DNA of 64,000 nucleotides from positions 25,889,932-25,953,931 of the forward strand of contig OY743183.1 of NCBI GenBank assembly GCA_963555705.1, given 5' to 3'. The stretch comes from Ligustrum vulgare. Lineage: Eukaryota; Streptophyta; Magnoliopsida; Lamiales; Oleaceae. This document shows positions 1 through 11,293 of this stretch, one piece after another. The notes beneath the pieces were generated by a model, which was not told where the DNA came from, did not search any database, and saw only the letters and a program-made list of their open reading frames with translations. A program made the position numbers and the translations under genes. Position 1 is the stretch's first letter. Each line of letters opens with the position of its first letter.

Positions 1-862
1 CTTTTTGACTCGAGCAAGTACTTGTAAGGGTGTCAAAACCTGGTACCCTAAACTCAATTGAGTTGGAAGCTATCAGCCCAAAGCTCGTTATAGGAGTCAA
101 TTAGAAAGCAAGTAGGGAGAGTGGACTTACAAATAAGACAATCAAACATTTTTTACTTTTCTTTGTCACCTTTGTAACTCGGGTAATTAAGTCTTAGGGG
201 TTCTCTGAACCTGGTGCCGTAAATCCGTCTGGTTTGGGAGTCATTGACCCAAAACTCGCTAAATTGGTCACATAGAAAGCAAATGAGAAAAGTATTGCAC
301 AAAGATGGTAAGAGATAAGACGTGAAAGAAAAACAAAAGAAAAAGTCGTCCATAAAGAAAAAAATTGCTTGGTATAAGCTTTCTATACTGAAACTATGGA
401 GATAAAAGGTTTAAAATTGGAGATTGCTTACTTTTGACTTGTTGTGCATGCATACTTCTGATTCTGACTAACTTGTGTGGAAAAGCAAAGAAAATATTGA
501 GAAACCACCATAGATAAAAATCAGGGATGTGAGAGAAAAGTAGTAAGTTGTGATCATCCACGAGCTTCGAAAGGAAAATCATTAGATAAATAGGGATTGA
601 CTGCATGAGATTCGGGCTTGATTGTGCATAATGAGCTACACAATTTTAAGTATATCTTTGCATGAGTAGGGGTTTGACTTTGGTTATTCGCCCACACATT
701 TGAAAATCTGGCATGAGATAAGTAGACTTATTTTACGTTGTTGTTCATCAATCTTGCTGAAGTATGAATTGATTTGGATTATTGAGGCATATGATAAATA
801 TGTTGACACGACAAAAAGATTTGTTGCTTTGATATTTTGATTCATTATTTTCGTTTTAGTTT
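1..862 (+). mobile_element. Post-pol internal region of a Tat/Athila-type Ty3/gypsy element (partial)
   Basis: No coding frame can be supported here. The stretch runs directly, across the nested LTR at 863-3760, into a polypurine tract and an LTR start at 3761-3803, so I infer it is the non-coding region between pol and the 3' LTR of a gypsy element that begins left of the window. It holds two degenerate direct copies of a ~75-bp unit, near 38-115 and 208-285, each reading roughly acctggt, then cccaaa, then ctcg, then agaaagcaa. Repeats of this sort are usual in the long 3' spacer of Tat and Athila elements. The left boundary is outside the window. Confidence 0.45.
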
Positions 863-1644
863 TGTAGCGCCCCGAGTTCCGTGACACCCGGAATGCTACT
901 TTGTCTCTCTTTAAAATATATATTTAACAAATATTGCGAAAATAAATGAATTTTAAGAAAATCCAAACCTCACATTCATTTGAAAGATTTGTTGCGGAAA
1001 ATGACTAAATATTAAAAATCGCATTTATTGAATAAAAGTTTTAGCGATAATTCAAATGAAATAAATAAATTCGTACAAATTTATAAAAATGACAATTCTT
1101 GATAAAATGAAATACTTATTTCAAAGCTCACGACTTTTAAAAATATCAATTTGTAATTTGCCGTCATTGCCCATCACTCGCCACCGTCTCCGAAATCTGC
1201 AAAAGATTTTTAAAAACGGGTTGAGCATTTCAAAATGAAATACTCAGTAGACTCGCGCATAATAATCATTTAACATTATAAATTAAAATACATAATTATG
1301 ATATTCAAGTTCTCATGCATTTAAGCAAGTAATTTTTAAGAACATAAAGTTAAGTTCTCATGCATTTAAGCAAGTAATTCTCATGAACATAAAAGTTCAA
1401 GTTCTCATGCTCAGAGAGCAAGTAATTCTCATGAACACAATCATACATGCAAAACTTATAATCCAAATAATTATTGATGCGCACTTTTGAAAAACGTAAA
1501 AATTTGTAGATAAGAGTCTACCTTGAATCTGACGAGTGCAAAGTTGAGCGGGAAACGACTTCCATTCTTAAATTCTCCGTACGCTTCGTCTAGCCCATAA
1601 TTTACCTTAGTCTTTTGAAATTTATAGTTTAGAAATGATAATTT

Positions 1645-2095
1645 CCAATTTAGAATGAATACTTTGAAAGTTGAGGACTAAAATGAGTACTTTTGAAAGT
1701 TCAGGGACTAAGATGAATACTTTGAAAATTGGGGACTAAAATGTATACTTTTGAAAGTTGAGGGACTAAAATAAATATTTTTGAAAGTTGAGTTGAAACT
1801 CAAAACGAATATTAAAATATATGGCTGAAATAATAGATTTAAAAATGAAAGGGCTGATAAAAATTATTTAAAACTTAAGGGACTGAATTGATTGTTTTAA
1901 AAACTAACAGGACTGAATGCAAAACTTGAGGGACTGAAATAAACTTCTTTGAAAACAAAGGGGCTGATTTAGTGTAATTAGAACATGTGGGAACAACCCA
2001 AATATATATTTGAGCTAGCAGGGACTTATGAAGGCATTTTAAAAACTACAAGGACTGATTTTGAAATAATTTTTGGAACCCAGGGACTAAAGGGT
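1645..2095. repeat. Degenerate ~32-bp tandem repeats inside the LTR
   Basis: Five clear copies between about 1650 and 1800 follow the pattern gggactaaaatgaatactt then ttgaaagttg. More diverged copies keep the gg(g)act(a/g)aa core to about 2095. This is a minisatellite-like block within the 863-3760 LTR. No coding potential is visible. Confidence 0.65.
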
Positions 2096-3086
2096 AAATT
2101 CTGAAATTAAAATAAATCAGATTTTATATATATCAAATCCTTTATTTTTCTCCTTCAGTGTCGAGAGAAAACGAGGACGCAGCGATGCCGGCCGCGAGCA
2201 GGGGAGATATGCCGGAGTTAAACGCCGGCGATCCACGGCGGTATTACCGCCGCCTTGTGGCGGTGATCAAAAGGAAAAGAAACGGTAACGAAAGGTAGAG
2301 CTTGGTGCGAGAAATTGGGTTAAAACAGCGGCTGAGTTCGCGACTTAGATCGTGATTTCTCCGGCTATAAATCCGGCTGTCGAGGTAGGTAGATATCTGG
2401 GTTTCGATTCTTTTCAGTTTTGGGTTTTTGTTTGGGATTCGATTGGATATCAAACGAAATGGGCAGTGGCGATTTGAATGGTTGCCGATTATGGAGGTGG
2501 TGATGTGTGGGATTGTAGGCGAATTGGTTAGTGGTGGTGTCCGTTTGGTTTCTGGTATTACAGTTTGTGATTGATGGTGGTTCTTGGCCTGCTGTGGTTG
2601 ATGATGGCTTCGGTACTGGCAGGGGTTGGTCGATGATTGGGAGTTGCAGGTTTAGCTTGGTTGACAGGGGTTCTTGGGTGATTGGTGGTTGTTGCGTAAT
2701 CGATCTTGGAGGTTGGTGGTAATGGTTGATGATGAGGACGTGAATGGTGCTGTGTCTGAATGGTGGTTCGAGGTGGTTGTGGGTTGGTCTTGCAGACGGT
2801 GGTTGGGTGATAAAACTCGTGGTGGTTGGTGTATTGCAGCGGGGGTGATGATGAAGGTGGAAATGGAGTTGTGATTTGGCGATGACACTGGCAGCTTGAA
2901 GTAGTTGGAAATCAGTGTTGTGTAGAGGTTCGGTTGATTAGGAAATGGAATTGCAGATGGAAAAATTGGTGTAGAATTAGGGATGAAATCGTGTTGAAAT
3001 GATAGGAGTAAAAGGAAAAAATGAAATTGATTAGAAAACATCATAATTGGTTTGGTACGGAAGTAATGATGGAATTTGTGTAAAGT

Positions 3087-3190
3087 AGGATGATTGTGCG
3101 TGACAAAATGATGAAAAATTTTAGGTAGAATTAATTAAGTATAATTTATTAAAATTAGACTAACCTCGATTAGGAAATGTATTAGAACTG

Positions 3191-3269
<79 letters not shown>

Positions 3270-3372
3270 GTAGGATGATTGTGCGTGACAAAATGATGAA
3301 AAAATTTAGGTAGAATTAATTAAGTATAATTTACTAAAATTAGACTAACCTCGATTAGGAAATGTATTAGAA

Positions 3373-3440
<68 letters not shown>
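3087..3440. repeat. Duplicated 110-bp unit with TA and GT microsatellites
   Basis: A ~110-bp unit starting gtaggatgattgtgcgtgac occurs at 3087-3190 and again at 3269-3378, nearly identical. The first copy is followed by (TA)n (3192-3211) and (GT)n (3212-3267), the second by a long (TA)n run (3378-3440). The period is about 180 bp. The arrangement suggests slippage or unequal exchange seeded by the microsatellites. Confidence 0.85.
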
Positions 3441-3443
<3 letters not shown>

Positions 3444-3760
3444 CTGAAAATAAATTTAAGAATAAATAAATTTTGAGATAAAAATGAATTTCGTATTTGG
3501 ACTTAAAATAATTTAATAAGGAAAATTGGAATTTAAAATGATTTAAAATAATATTTTGAATAAATAATTAAAACAATATAATTTTAGAAATTCGGAAATT
3601 TAATTTAACATCGAATGGATTTAATATTTCTCAACTTTGGCTAGACGATCGCGTCACGACTTTAACGTAAAAATAAAAATAAATGGGTGAGATAGTAGCG
3701 ACACGATTTTCTAAATTTTAAAATAATTATTAATTGCGTAAAAATTTCTTGGTCGCTACA

Positions 3761-3802
3761 TGTTTGTTCGAGGACGAACAATAATTCTAATTTCGGGGTA
3801 TT
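3761..3802 (+). promoter_or_regulatory. Polypurine-tract region preceding a gypsy 3' LTR
   Basis: The sequence gtttgttcgaggacgaac followed by tttcggggtatt sits immediately before TGATAAG. This matches the layout of Tat/Athila-type elements, in which a gtttg(c/t)tygaggac(a/g)a motif and a G-rich tract precede an LTR that begins TGATAAG. It is the plus-strand priming region of the element whose spacer occupies 1-862. Confidence 0.6.
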
Positions 3803-5262
3803 TGATAAGTTTATTTATACACTTATTTATACGTCAAAATTAGAACAATTTATTTTTGTTTTAGAATAAATGTTATTTAATTTGTGTTTATTTGTTCATT
3901 ACAAAAAATATTCCAAAAAAATGAGAATGAAGCAATTGATGGGAAAAATACACAATTGGATCCTAATTTAAGCTAAATTGAGCAATTGAGGAGTTAATGA
4001 CGTATACCGGGAAACATCCATTGTGCCAAAGTAAGTAAATCAGAAGTTGGAGGACCCAATTGAAGTAATTGAGAGTTGAAAAGAGCATATCGAGAAGATT
4101 TCAAAGTATGGGGACTAAATTGATTCAATTGAAAGTGGAGGACTGAGGTTGCAAATAAAACTAGGGACATACTTGTACAGCTGAAAAAGATGGAATCCAT
4201 CTGCAAAATTATCACCCGAGACTAATCATCATGACCACACGATCGCGGGATATTGAATCGCGTGATCGTGCGATTTACCGACTGGCCGTGTTTGGACTTT
4301 TCACGCTGATTTTATCAGATTTTCCTATTCTTTCACCTAGGTCTTCCCAATACATTTAAATACAACTTGTGAGACACAAAAAGAGGACTTTTGCTTCACC
4401 TAAGAACATCGTAGAATTGAACTTTTCACGTGAAATTCTTGGGAGATTGAAGTATAGCAAAGGGGCGAGACTTGAAGATTACTTGAGGAATTGATACATG
4501 GTGCAAGCTTTTCATTCTTCTTTGTTATTTTCAATGAATGCCTATATTTATTGTTTTTGTATTTTAATCATGATGTGTAGCTAAATTTCAATGTTGAGAT
4601 GAACGATGTAACCTAGTTAATTATTTTAAATTTCATATTCCTTTGTTTTAATGATTCGTTGCACATATTGATTTATTATTGTGTTTAATGCTTGAGTTAA
4701 TTGGCCAGTAATTCATGATTTAATTAGTCATTCCCATAATCCGAGAGGTGAATTAATAACTTAGATCAAGGTAATAAATCCGGTAATTGAACAAAAGATA
4801 ATGATATACTTTTGTCATTATCTCGGTCATGTGTGAATTATTGTGTGATTGCATCTAGATAAGGAATATTCAGACCCTCGGTAGAGATACATAGTTAACT
4901 TATTTAGGTAGAATTGATTTAAACTCTAGAGAGGAATTTCAATATATATTAGTGAATTCGACCAAATGCATATTTAGGAAATAAAACTGGAATTGGAATT
5001 AATTTAATTGGTTAGGTGAAATCGTGAATCCCAACTACTTTACAATCATTGAAAAAAAAAAAAAAAATCTTGCAATTTTTATTCTTTAGTTAATTTTCAT
5101 AGTTTTAGTTGAAAACATCAAACAAATTCGTCTATTCAAATTGGGATAAGAACTATATTTCGATACTTAATAGTAATCCTCGTGGGAACAATAATTTGGA
5201 CTCTTTGGTCCACTTTATTACTTTTCACGATCCTTACACTTGCAGGTATATTTTGCATTACA
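3803..5262 (+). repeat. 3' LTR of a TGATAAG-type Ty3/gypsy element
   Basis: It starts TGATAAG, includes the palindromic (TA)-rich block tatacacttatttata, and contains aattgagg/caattg lines, a cgatcgcg-type motif (4243-4275) and a terminal gatcc-tacacttgc block. All of these reappear, in opposite orientation, in the solo LTR at 15984-17329, which supports the family assignment. The right edge is uncertain: homology runs to ...gcattaca at 5262. A CA at 5243-5244 is followed by ggtat (5245-5249), and ggtat also occurs at 3797-3801, so a solo-LTR reading (3802-5244) is possible. Confidence 0.72.
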
Positions 5263-6058
5263 ATATAAAGTGAACACCTTGCAGCCACCTTCCGATGTTG
5301 CAAAGTGTGGTCTCAAGTGATTTGTGCAATGTAATTATGTAAAACGTGAAGTAATGACACACAATCGATGCTAAGCATGTAATGAAGCTAAATGCTCGAA
5401 AGATTATCTCAAAATTGCACAAAAAAATCGTTGTGGCATTTCATCGAACATGGATTGGAAATTCTATAGAGAAAACACAACATTTCAAGCATGAATCAAC
5501 CCATAAATTGTAAAGCATCATTCGAAACCATCATAATCCATGAACTCACCTAAGCTCGACCTCCATACTCATCAAAATCGATTTTTTTAAAAAAAAAATA
5601 ATAAAAAAACAAATAGGTAAATCGAAAATTTAGCCAAAAATTCCTAGGGATTGGAGAAACCTTACCTTGAATTTGATATGTGATGTGTAAATCTACTAGC
5701 CCTCGATTTCAATCTGAAAAGAACTCGAACTTTCAGGTTGGATTTTGTTTGTAGGTGATTTTGAGAGAGAAACAGTCGAGTGTTGTGTGTTTTCTTTTAA
5801 TGAAGTATCATTCCCCTGGTTTTAAACTTAAAAGTTGGTTTCAGGTATACGGCGCGGTCGCGTGGTATATGGTTTTAAAATATGGTCATTTTAATGACCA
5901 CCATGCGATCGCGCCAATTCCTAAGCGTACAGTAGCATGGTTTACCAGCTGAAGTCAATTTTAAAAATCTTTGTGGATTTCTTTTTGAATTTTGGTCCCA
6001 ATCCCGAGTGCTTTGTGATGCGTGCACGTCTTCTAAGCTATATATCCATGTTTTAACC

Positions 6059-6098
<40 letters not shown>

Positions 6099-6117
6099 TG
6101 ACGATGAGCCTTTTATC
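5263..6117 (-). repeat. Unassigned region, possibly LTR/leader DNA of a minus-strand gypsy element
   Basis: No gene is visible. Read on the minus strand it has a TATA-like stretch, an acacacaaca leader, ctctctctc and a ttcaaggtaaggtttctcc segment. That resembles the transcribed part of the other gypsy LTRs in this window (compare tttcaagaggtaagc at 17980 and 25240). It also contains gcgcggtcgcg and gcgatcgcgcc (5850-5925), a motif shared with the TGATAAG LTRs. It lies just downstream of the Athila-type integrase fragment, so it may be that element's 3' side. The assignment is weak. Confidence 0.3.
6061..6097. repeat. (GT)n microsatellite
   Basis: An uninterrupted run of about 18 GT units. 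The open frame across it (His-Thr repeats on the minus strand) is only a consequence of the repeat. Confidence 0.95.
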
Positions 6118-6722
6118 CATTATAACCGTTCTTTTCGAAAATCCACCTCAAAGTAGTGTTTGATTCTTTGCTCATTGACTTTAAAATGACATTTCGTTGG
6201 ATGACGAAACTCAAATGTACCATATGAAAAAACTTGTGTAATAGTGAATGGACCCGACCATCTAGACCTCAATTTTCTTGAAAATAGCTTCAAGCGTGAA
6301 TTATACAAAAGCACTTGATCTCCCACCTTAAACTCTCTCTCGTGAATATATCGGTCATGCCACTTTTCGGTCCTATCTTTGTTTATTGATGCATTCTCAT
6401 ATGCCCCTATGTGAAACTCATCAAATGCATTTTGTTGCAAAAAACTTTGACCTTTTGCTATATCCAAGTCAAGATTTAGCTATTTTAGTGCCTAATATGC
6501 TTTGTGTTCAAACTCAACCAGCAATTGACATGATTTCCCAAACACCAACTGAAATGGTGACTTCCCAATAGGGGTCTTGAAAGGTTTTCTATATGCCCAC
6601 AAGGCATCATCCAATTTGTTAGCACAGTCTTTTCAAGATGTATTTACCGTTGTTTCTAATGTACTTTTAAACTGTTTGTTGGATATTTCTACATGTCCAC
6701 TAGTCTGCGGATAAGCATGATC
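6118..6722 (-). pseudogene. Integrase C-terminal fragment, Athila/Tat-type Ty3/gypsy
   Basis: The minus-strand translation reads, in order: TSGHVEISN near 6710, a KDCANKLDDALWAYRKPFKTP-type block near 6600, HKAY near 6490, then an open 115-codon end with YENASINKDRTEKWHDRYI and SRWSGPFTITQVFSYG. These are the conserved post-DDE and C-terminal blocks of plant Athila/Tat integrases: the glutamate helix region, the WAYR motif and the SRWxGPF/YG motif. Two or more stops interrupt the upstream part, for example next to TVNTS and after HKAY. No RT or RNase H precedes it because a Tekay-type LTR fragment abuts it at about 6723. It is a dead fragment. Confidence 0.85.
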
Positions 6723-8165
6723 ACCAAGGTAAATGTTTTATAATTAAGCTTATTTTTAGCATTATTGGTTCTTTTATCATGTTTTCCAGTGTGATTAGTT
6801 CAGATGAGCATATATGATTTCAAAAGTAACCAGAAAGTACTCGATGTGGTTATCTGTTCTTGTTCTACTGCATGGAGGGAGCCTTTAGCCTATATACTAG
6901 ATTATATCATGAGAGATTTTGAGACTCTGTCATAGAGGGGGCCTATGGCCCGTCTTTAGATGATCTTAAGATCCACTCTTATGCACAGAGAGGGCTTATG
7001 GCCCGTGTGTAAGAGTGCATACATGAATGAGGTCTTTGGGACCACTTTTGTACCCAAAGGGGCTTTGGGCCAGGTAAGGAGGTGCTCAACAGTGTATGAC
7101 TAGATGCATATTCTGACGCAGAATGGAAGTATTAGGGTTTGCCAACGTAAGCCCCAAGCAAAGAAAAACTATAAAACTCAAGATATTTGCTCAAAAAACG
7201 GAATGTATTATCCTAGAAAATGAAAAGGCCTTTAAATTGTCTCGAAAAGCCCTAATTTAAGCAAAAAGACAAAAATAGACATCCACTTAATTAAATAATT
7301 AAAAACGCTAAAAATGGAAAAACTTCAATCTCCGGGTAGACTGCCTTAAACTGCAAATTTGATGATGAAATCAACTGCAACCAAGTAACTAGTTGGGACG
7401 CTATAGAGCGCTGTGAGACGTTTCCGAAAATATATTATAGTAAATTTTCCTACATCAGATTCTAGCTTCAGCAGATGATTTAGTTAGGTACTTTTTGGTG
7501 CGGTTTCTTATATATTACAGTTTTTCAGTTATGCCACAAATGATTATTCTATGATCCTTGTGAACAATTATTGTTAGCAAGTATGTTTTGATTTCAAGTT
7601 GCAAAAGCATTATGAAATAAATTATGTTTTCAAAAATGGTTTACAAAATACATTTATTTCAGAAATTCCACCCACTGAGTCACAAGCTAATGTTTTTTCC
7701 CCACCTTTACAGTATAAGAAGAAAATAAGATTTTGAGCAGCATAAAGGAGCTTTTGCTACTCTCGAGGAGCTTTGAAACATAATCATTTTCTGGAGTTAC
7801 TTTGGTAAGCTCTTAGATGTTATATTCTAGGAAGATACATTTGGTTATGCAGTTATCCTTTATAAGTTATATACTTTCTTAGGAATGTGTCTGGTGATGA
7901 CGTATTTTGGATTGTGTGTGTGTCTATATATATATATATATATTATATAAAGAAGTGAACTAAGAATTATATATAGTTATTTTATTATATCAATTGTCTT
8001 GCTGGAAGATTTGGAAAGTGATCTAACTATTTTTGATTGGTTGTTTGAGGATTTGTCATTGTTTTACAAGTTGGTTGTATCAATATTATAGGGGAGACTT
8101 TGTCAAAAATTTTATAAATTCATACGGATCAAATTTATTTTAAAAGAGAATTTGAAGGATAAGAA
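6723..8165 (+). repeat. 5'-truncated Tekay-type gypsy LTR (left part)
   Basis: The landmarks accagaaagtac (6831), ctttgggcc (7061), a cactgag block (7672) and a long gtttgttgt/ggttggttt tract parallel the order seen in the LTR at 17585-20049. The 3' end resumes at 13142-13221 after the copia element inserted at 8166. Between about 6865 and 7075 there are four copies of a gaggg(g)cctatggcc unit. A ~340-bp stretch from about 7125 to 7465 has no counterpart in the other LTR and may be a further small insertion of unknown type. Confidence 0.6.
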
Positions 8166-8413
8166 TGTAGAAAACCAATAACATATATATTGTATATATG
8201 TTTAACCAATTAATCAACAAGAAGAAGAAGAAAGATGGAAGAGAATGAAGAAAGGAGGCAACCCTAAACAATTTTTCTCATTAATTAAATTGTAATACAC
8301 AATCCTATTTATACAATAGGTTTCTTAATAAAACAAGTAAGGAAAACAATAATAAACATAAAACACTAAATTTTGCTAATTAGAATAATTAGAATAGACT
8401 AATTATTCTAACA
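8166..8413 (-). repeat. 3' LTR of copia element
   Basis: A 248-bp LTR, TG...CA. The adjacent tgtgagtttgagggggga (minus strand, 8414-8432) is the polypurine tract. It has an 11-bp duplication (aattagaat repeated near 8378-8400) that is absent from the other LTR. Confidence 0.95.
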
Positions 8414-8434
8414 TCCCCCCTCAAACTCACAATG

Positions 8435-9904
8435 CTATAGCAAGAAGCAGTGAGAGTTTGTCAAGTAAGAATCGAAAGCGATCAGTCGGATGGGACATGG
8501 TGAAGAAGTCTGCAAGCTACAATGAGGAAAAGACAAAAGGTAAGACAATAGTCCCATTTTGGAGATGATGACAAACAAGGTGACGGTCAATATCAATGTT
8601 CTTCGTGTGCTCATGGAACACAAAATTATGTGAGATCTAGATAGCACTCCTATTATCAAAATACATGGGGGTGGGAGATGAAAAATAAATACCCATATCT
8701 GCAAGTAGCCAATGTACCACACAATCTCAGTAGTAGTGGAGGCCATAGCGCGATATTCTGCTTCAGTAGACGAGCGAGAAACTACTGTTTGCTTCTTACT
8801 TTTCCAAGAGATAAGAGAGTCACCCAAAAATATACATAAGGCAGTAGTGGACTTACGATCAGTTGAGTTCCCAGCCCAATCTGCATTAGAGTAAGCATAA
8901 AGCTCTAAGGAGGAGGTCGACGGGAATAAAATACTCTAAAAACAAGTACCACAGAAATAATGCAAGATCTGAACAACCACTGCCCAGTGAACCATGGTAG
9001 GTGCTGAAACAAACTGATTAACAATATGCACAGCATAAGTAATGTCAGATCTAGTGATGGTAAGATAAACAAGGGAACCAACAATAGTGTGATAAAAAGT
9101 GGGATCAGGAAATGGTTCACCATCAGAAGGTGTGTGACGAACATTATTCTCAATAGGAGTATCAGCTGTCTTAGTATCAATAAGACGAGTACTCCCAATG
9201 ACATCTGTAGCATATTTAGACTGAGAGAGCATATAACCTCTAGGAGAAGAAGCAACCTCAATCTTCAAAAAGTAGGATAAGGGACCCAAATCCTTCATTT
9301 CAAAATGACGAGCCACTTTAGACTTTAGATCAGCTATCCCAGCAACATCATCACCAGTAATGATCATGTCATCAACATACAATAGAAGAAGAATACGACC
9401 AGCAGGAGTACATCTATAGAACAAAGAAAAATCATGATGGCTAGATGTAAAACCAACAGAGAGTACAACTGTAGAGAACTTCTCGAACCAAGCACGGGGT
9501 GCTTGCTTGAGACCATATAGAGCTTTCTTGAGTTTGCAAACAAATCCAGGAGGATGAGGAACACCAGGTGGAGGAACCATATATACATCTTCTTGAAGAT
9601 TCCCATTCAAGAAAGCATTTTTTACATCCATTTAAGAGAGACTCCACTGATGAACATAAGCAACTATGATAAGTGTACGTACAGTAGTCATCTTTGCAAC
9701 AGGAGCAAATATCTCCTCATAATCCAAGTCATACTGCTGAGAAAATCCCTTAGCAATGGATCGAGCCTTGTAACACTCAACTAAACCATCGGATTTGGTC
9801 TTGATCTTATAGACCCAACGAGATCCAATAGCATGTTTACCTGGTGGTAAAGAAACTAATTCCCAAGTGTCTGTCTTATGTAGAGCAGTAAGTTCATCAG
9901 TCAT
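8435..9904 (-). pseudogene. Copia reverse transcriptase and RNase H (broken)
   Basis: On the minus strand the RT begins near 9850 with GSRWVYKIK and YKARSIAKGFSQ, followed by [10 protein letters not shown] (9602-9631), [12 protein letters not shown] and the catalytic YVDDMIITG (about 9355-9385). RNase H follows, with SWKSKKQTVVSRSSTEAEYRAM (about 8740-8810). A TAA stop directly before MDVKNAF and a further frame break after [11 protein letters not shown] separate the pieces. The C-terminal RNase H also shifts frame after EIVWYIGYL. The domains identify a copia polymerase; it cannot make a full-length product. Confidence 0.92.
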
Positions 9905-10429
9905 AGCCTGTTACCAAAAAGGATCTAAAGTTGCTTCTTTATAGGAGGAAGGTTCAGAAAGCTTATGAATGGAAGATAAAAAAAAACAAAAGGATTCAGA
10001 GTAGGAAGAATAATCAAACTCAGGTAAGTGAGTAGACTTACGTATACGTTGAGGATAATGAGAAGGAGGAGGAGACGGTAGATCCTCAGCCTCAGATGGT
10101 GCTTGGGGAGCCATAGGAGAAGGAAGGACATTCTGAGATGGCGCATGTGTACCTGTAGTAGATGACAAAGCTGGAGAAGAGATAATAGGAGTGGGTGTTG
10201 ATGATCTATCAATATCATAAGTGAATGGATCAATACAAATGAGATCTAAAGTATTCACATGAGAAGTATTATCAGCAATAGAAAAGAACTGAATGTGTTC
10301 AAGAAACACAACATTACGAGAGACATATAACTTGTGACTAACAGGATCAAAACAACGATAACCTTTCTGTCCCTCACCATATCCTAAGAAGACACAAATA
10401 GCCGAGCGTGGAGTTAATTTACTACATTT

Positions 10430-11275
10430 ATCTATAGGACGAAGAACAAAACAAGTTCACCCAAAGACTTTTAAAAGAGAGTAATCAGGAGAATAACTAA
10501 ACAAAGATTGAAATGGTGACAAACCAAATGTGTGAGAAGATGGTATCCTGTTAATCAAATAGACAACGGTGAGAATTGCCTCTCCCCAAAATTCACTATG
10601 TACCTTGGCAGATAGGAGAAGAGAACGAGTAGTTTCAATAATGTATCTATGCTTACGTTCAGCAACACCATTCTGCTAAGGAGCATTAGTACATGAAGTT
10701 TGATGAATGGTTCCATCAAGATCAAGAAACTCAATAAAATCAGTAGATACATATTCCCCACCCAAATCATAACGAAAACATTTAATGATAGCACAATGTT
10801 GAGTTTTAATAAGTGCTCTGAAAGAACGATAGATAGAAATAAAATCAGAATGTCTTTTCATAAGATATACCTAACAATAATGACTGTATTCGTCACTGAA
10901 GGAAACATAATATCGGGACCCTCCTTTATTAAAAATAGGAGCAGGACCCCACACATCTGAGTGCACAAGATCAAATGGTGCAATAGAAGAAGAAAAGCTA
11001 CGAGGAAAAGGTAAATCAGAGAATTTAGCAAGTTTGTAACTACTACAATCAGAAATATCATGAGGTTTTAAGTCTCCCGAACAACCTTTAGAAGCTAAAA
11101 ATTTCAAACGACTAGTAGACACATCTCCAAGACGAGAATGCGATAAATAGAAATTAGAAGAAGAAGAATTCAAATGAAAAGACGATAAATCAACACTAGA
11201 GGCAGCAACATGCGATGGTCTCAAACTATCCAGAACATAAAGTCCTCCTCTTTGTCTATGGCCTATCCCAATCAA
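10430..11275 (-). pseudogene. Copia integrase (broken)
   Basis: Minus-strand pieces show the GAG-pre-integrase/zinc region (HVAASSVDLSSF, then DCSSYKLAKF near 11030, where the family has a Cys pair). The catalytic core follows with FDLVHSDVWGPAP (about 10930-10975), SFSDEYSHYC, a second acidic block YDLGGEYVSTDF (about 10740-10775), and a third region with stops near 10679. A Tyr stands where the second zinc-ligand Cys is expected. At least three frame breaks occur. Confidence 0.85.
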
Positions 11276-11293
11276 CTTCCGAGACTGGGGATC

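Larger units (their letters stand above)
863..3760. mobile_element. Nested single (solo) LTR, TGTAGCG...CGCTACA, 2.9 kb
   Basis: The ends are perfect short inverted repeats, TGTAGCG at 863 and CGCTACA at 3754-3760. The flanking 5-mers are agttt (858-862) and tgttt (3761-3765), a 4/5 match expected of a slightly decayed target-site duplication. No gag or pol is present inside, so this is a solo LTR, or an LTR-like non-autonomous element, inserted into the 3' spacer of the older gypsy element. The interior holds ggactaaa-type repeats, a GGT-rich stretch (2480-2900) with no credible gene, and microsatellites. Orientation cannot be fixed. The TGTA(G/A)C(G/A)CCCC start recalls Tekay-type LTRs, including the one at 40849. 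Confidence 0.7.

Noticed and set aside
2531..3044. Open frames of 63-130 codons on both strands in the GGT-rich part of the first LTR
   Set aside because: Low-complexity sequence (Gly/Trp/Val or Pro/His/Ser rich), inside an LTR, no recognisable domain, and both strands open because of base composition.
5875..6120. 81-codon minus-strand frame with His-Thr repeats
   Set aside because: Created by the (GT)n microsatellite.
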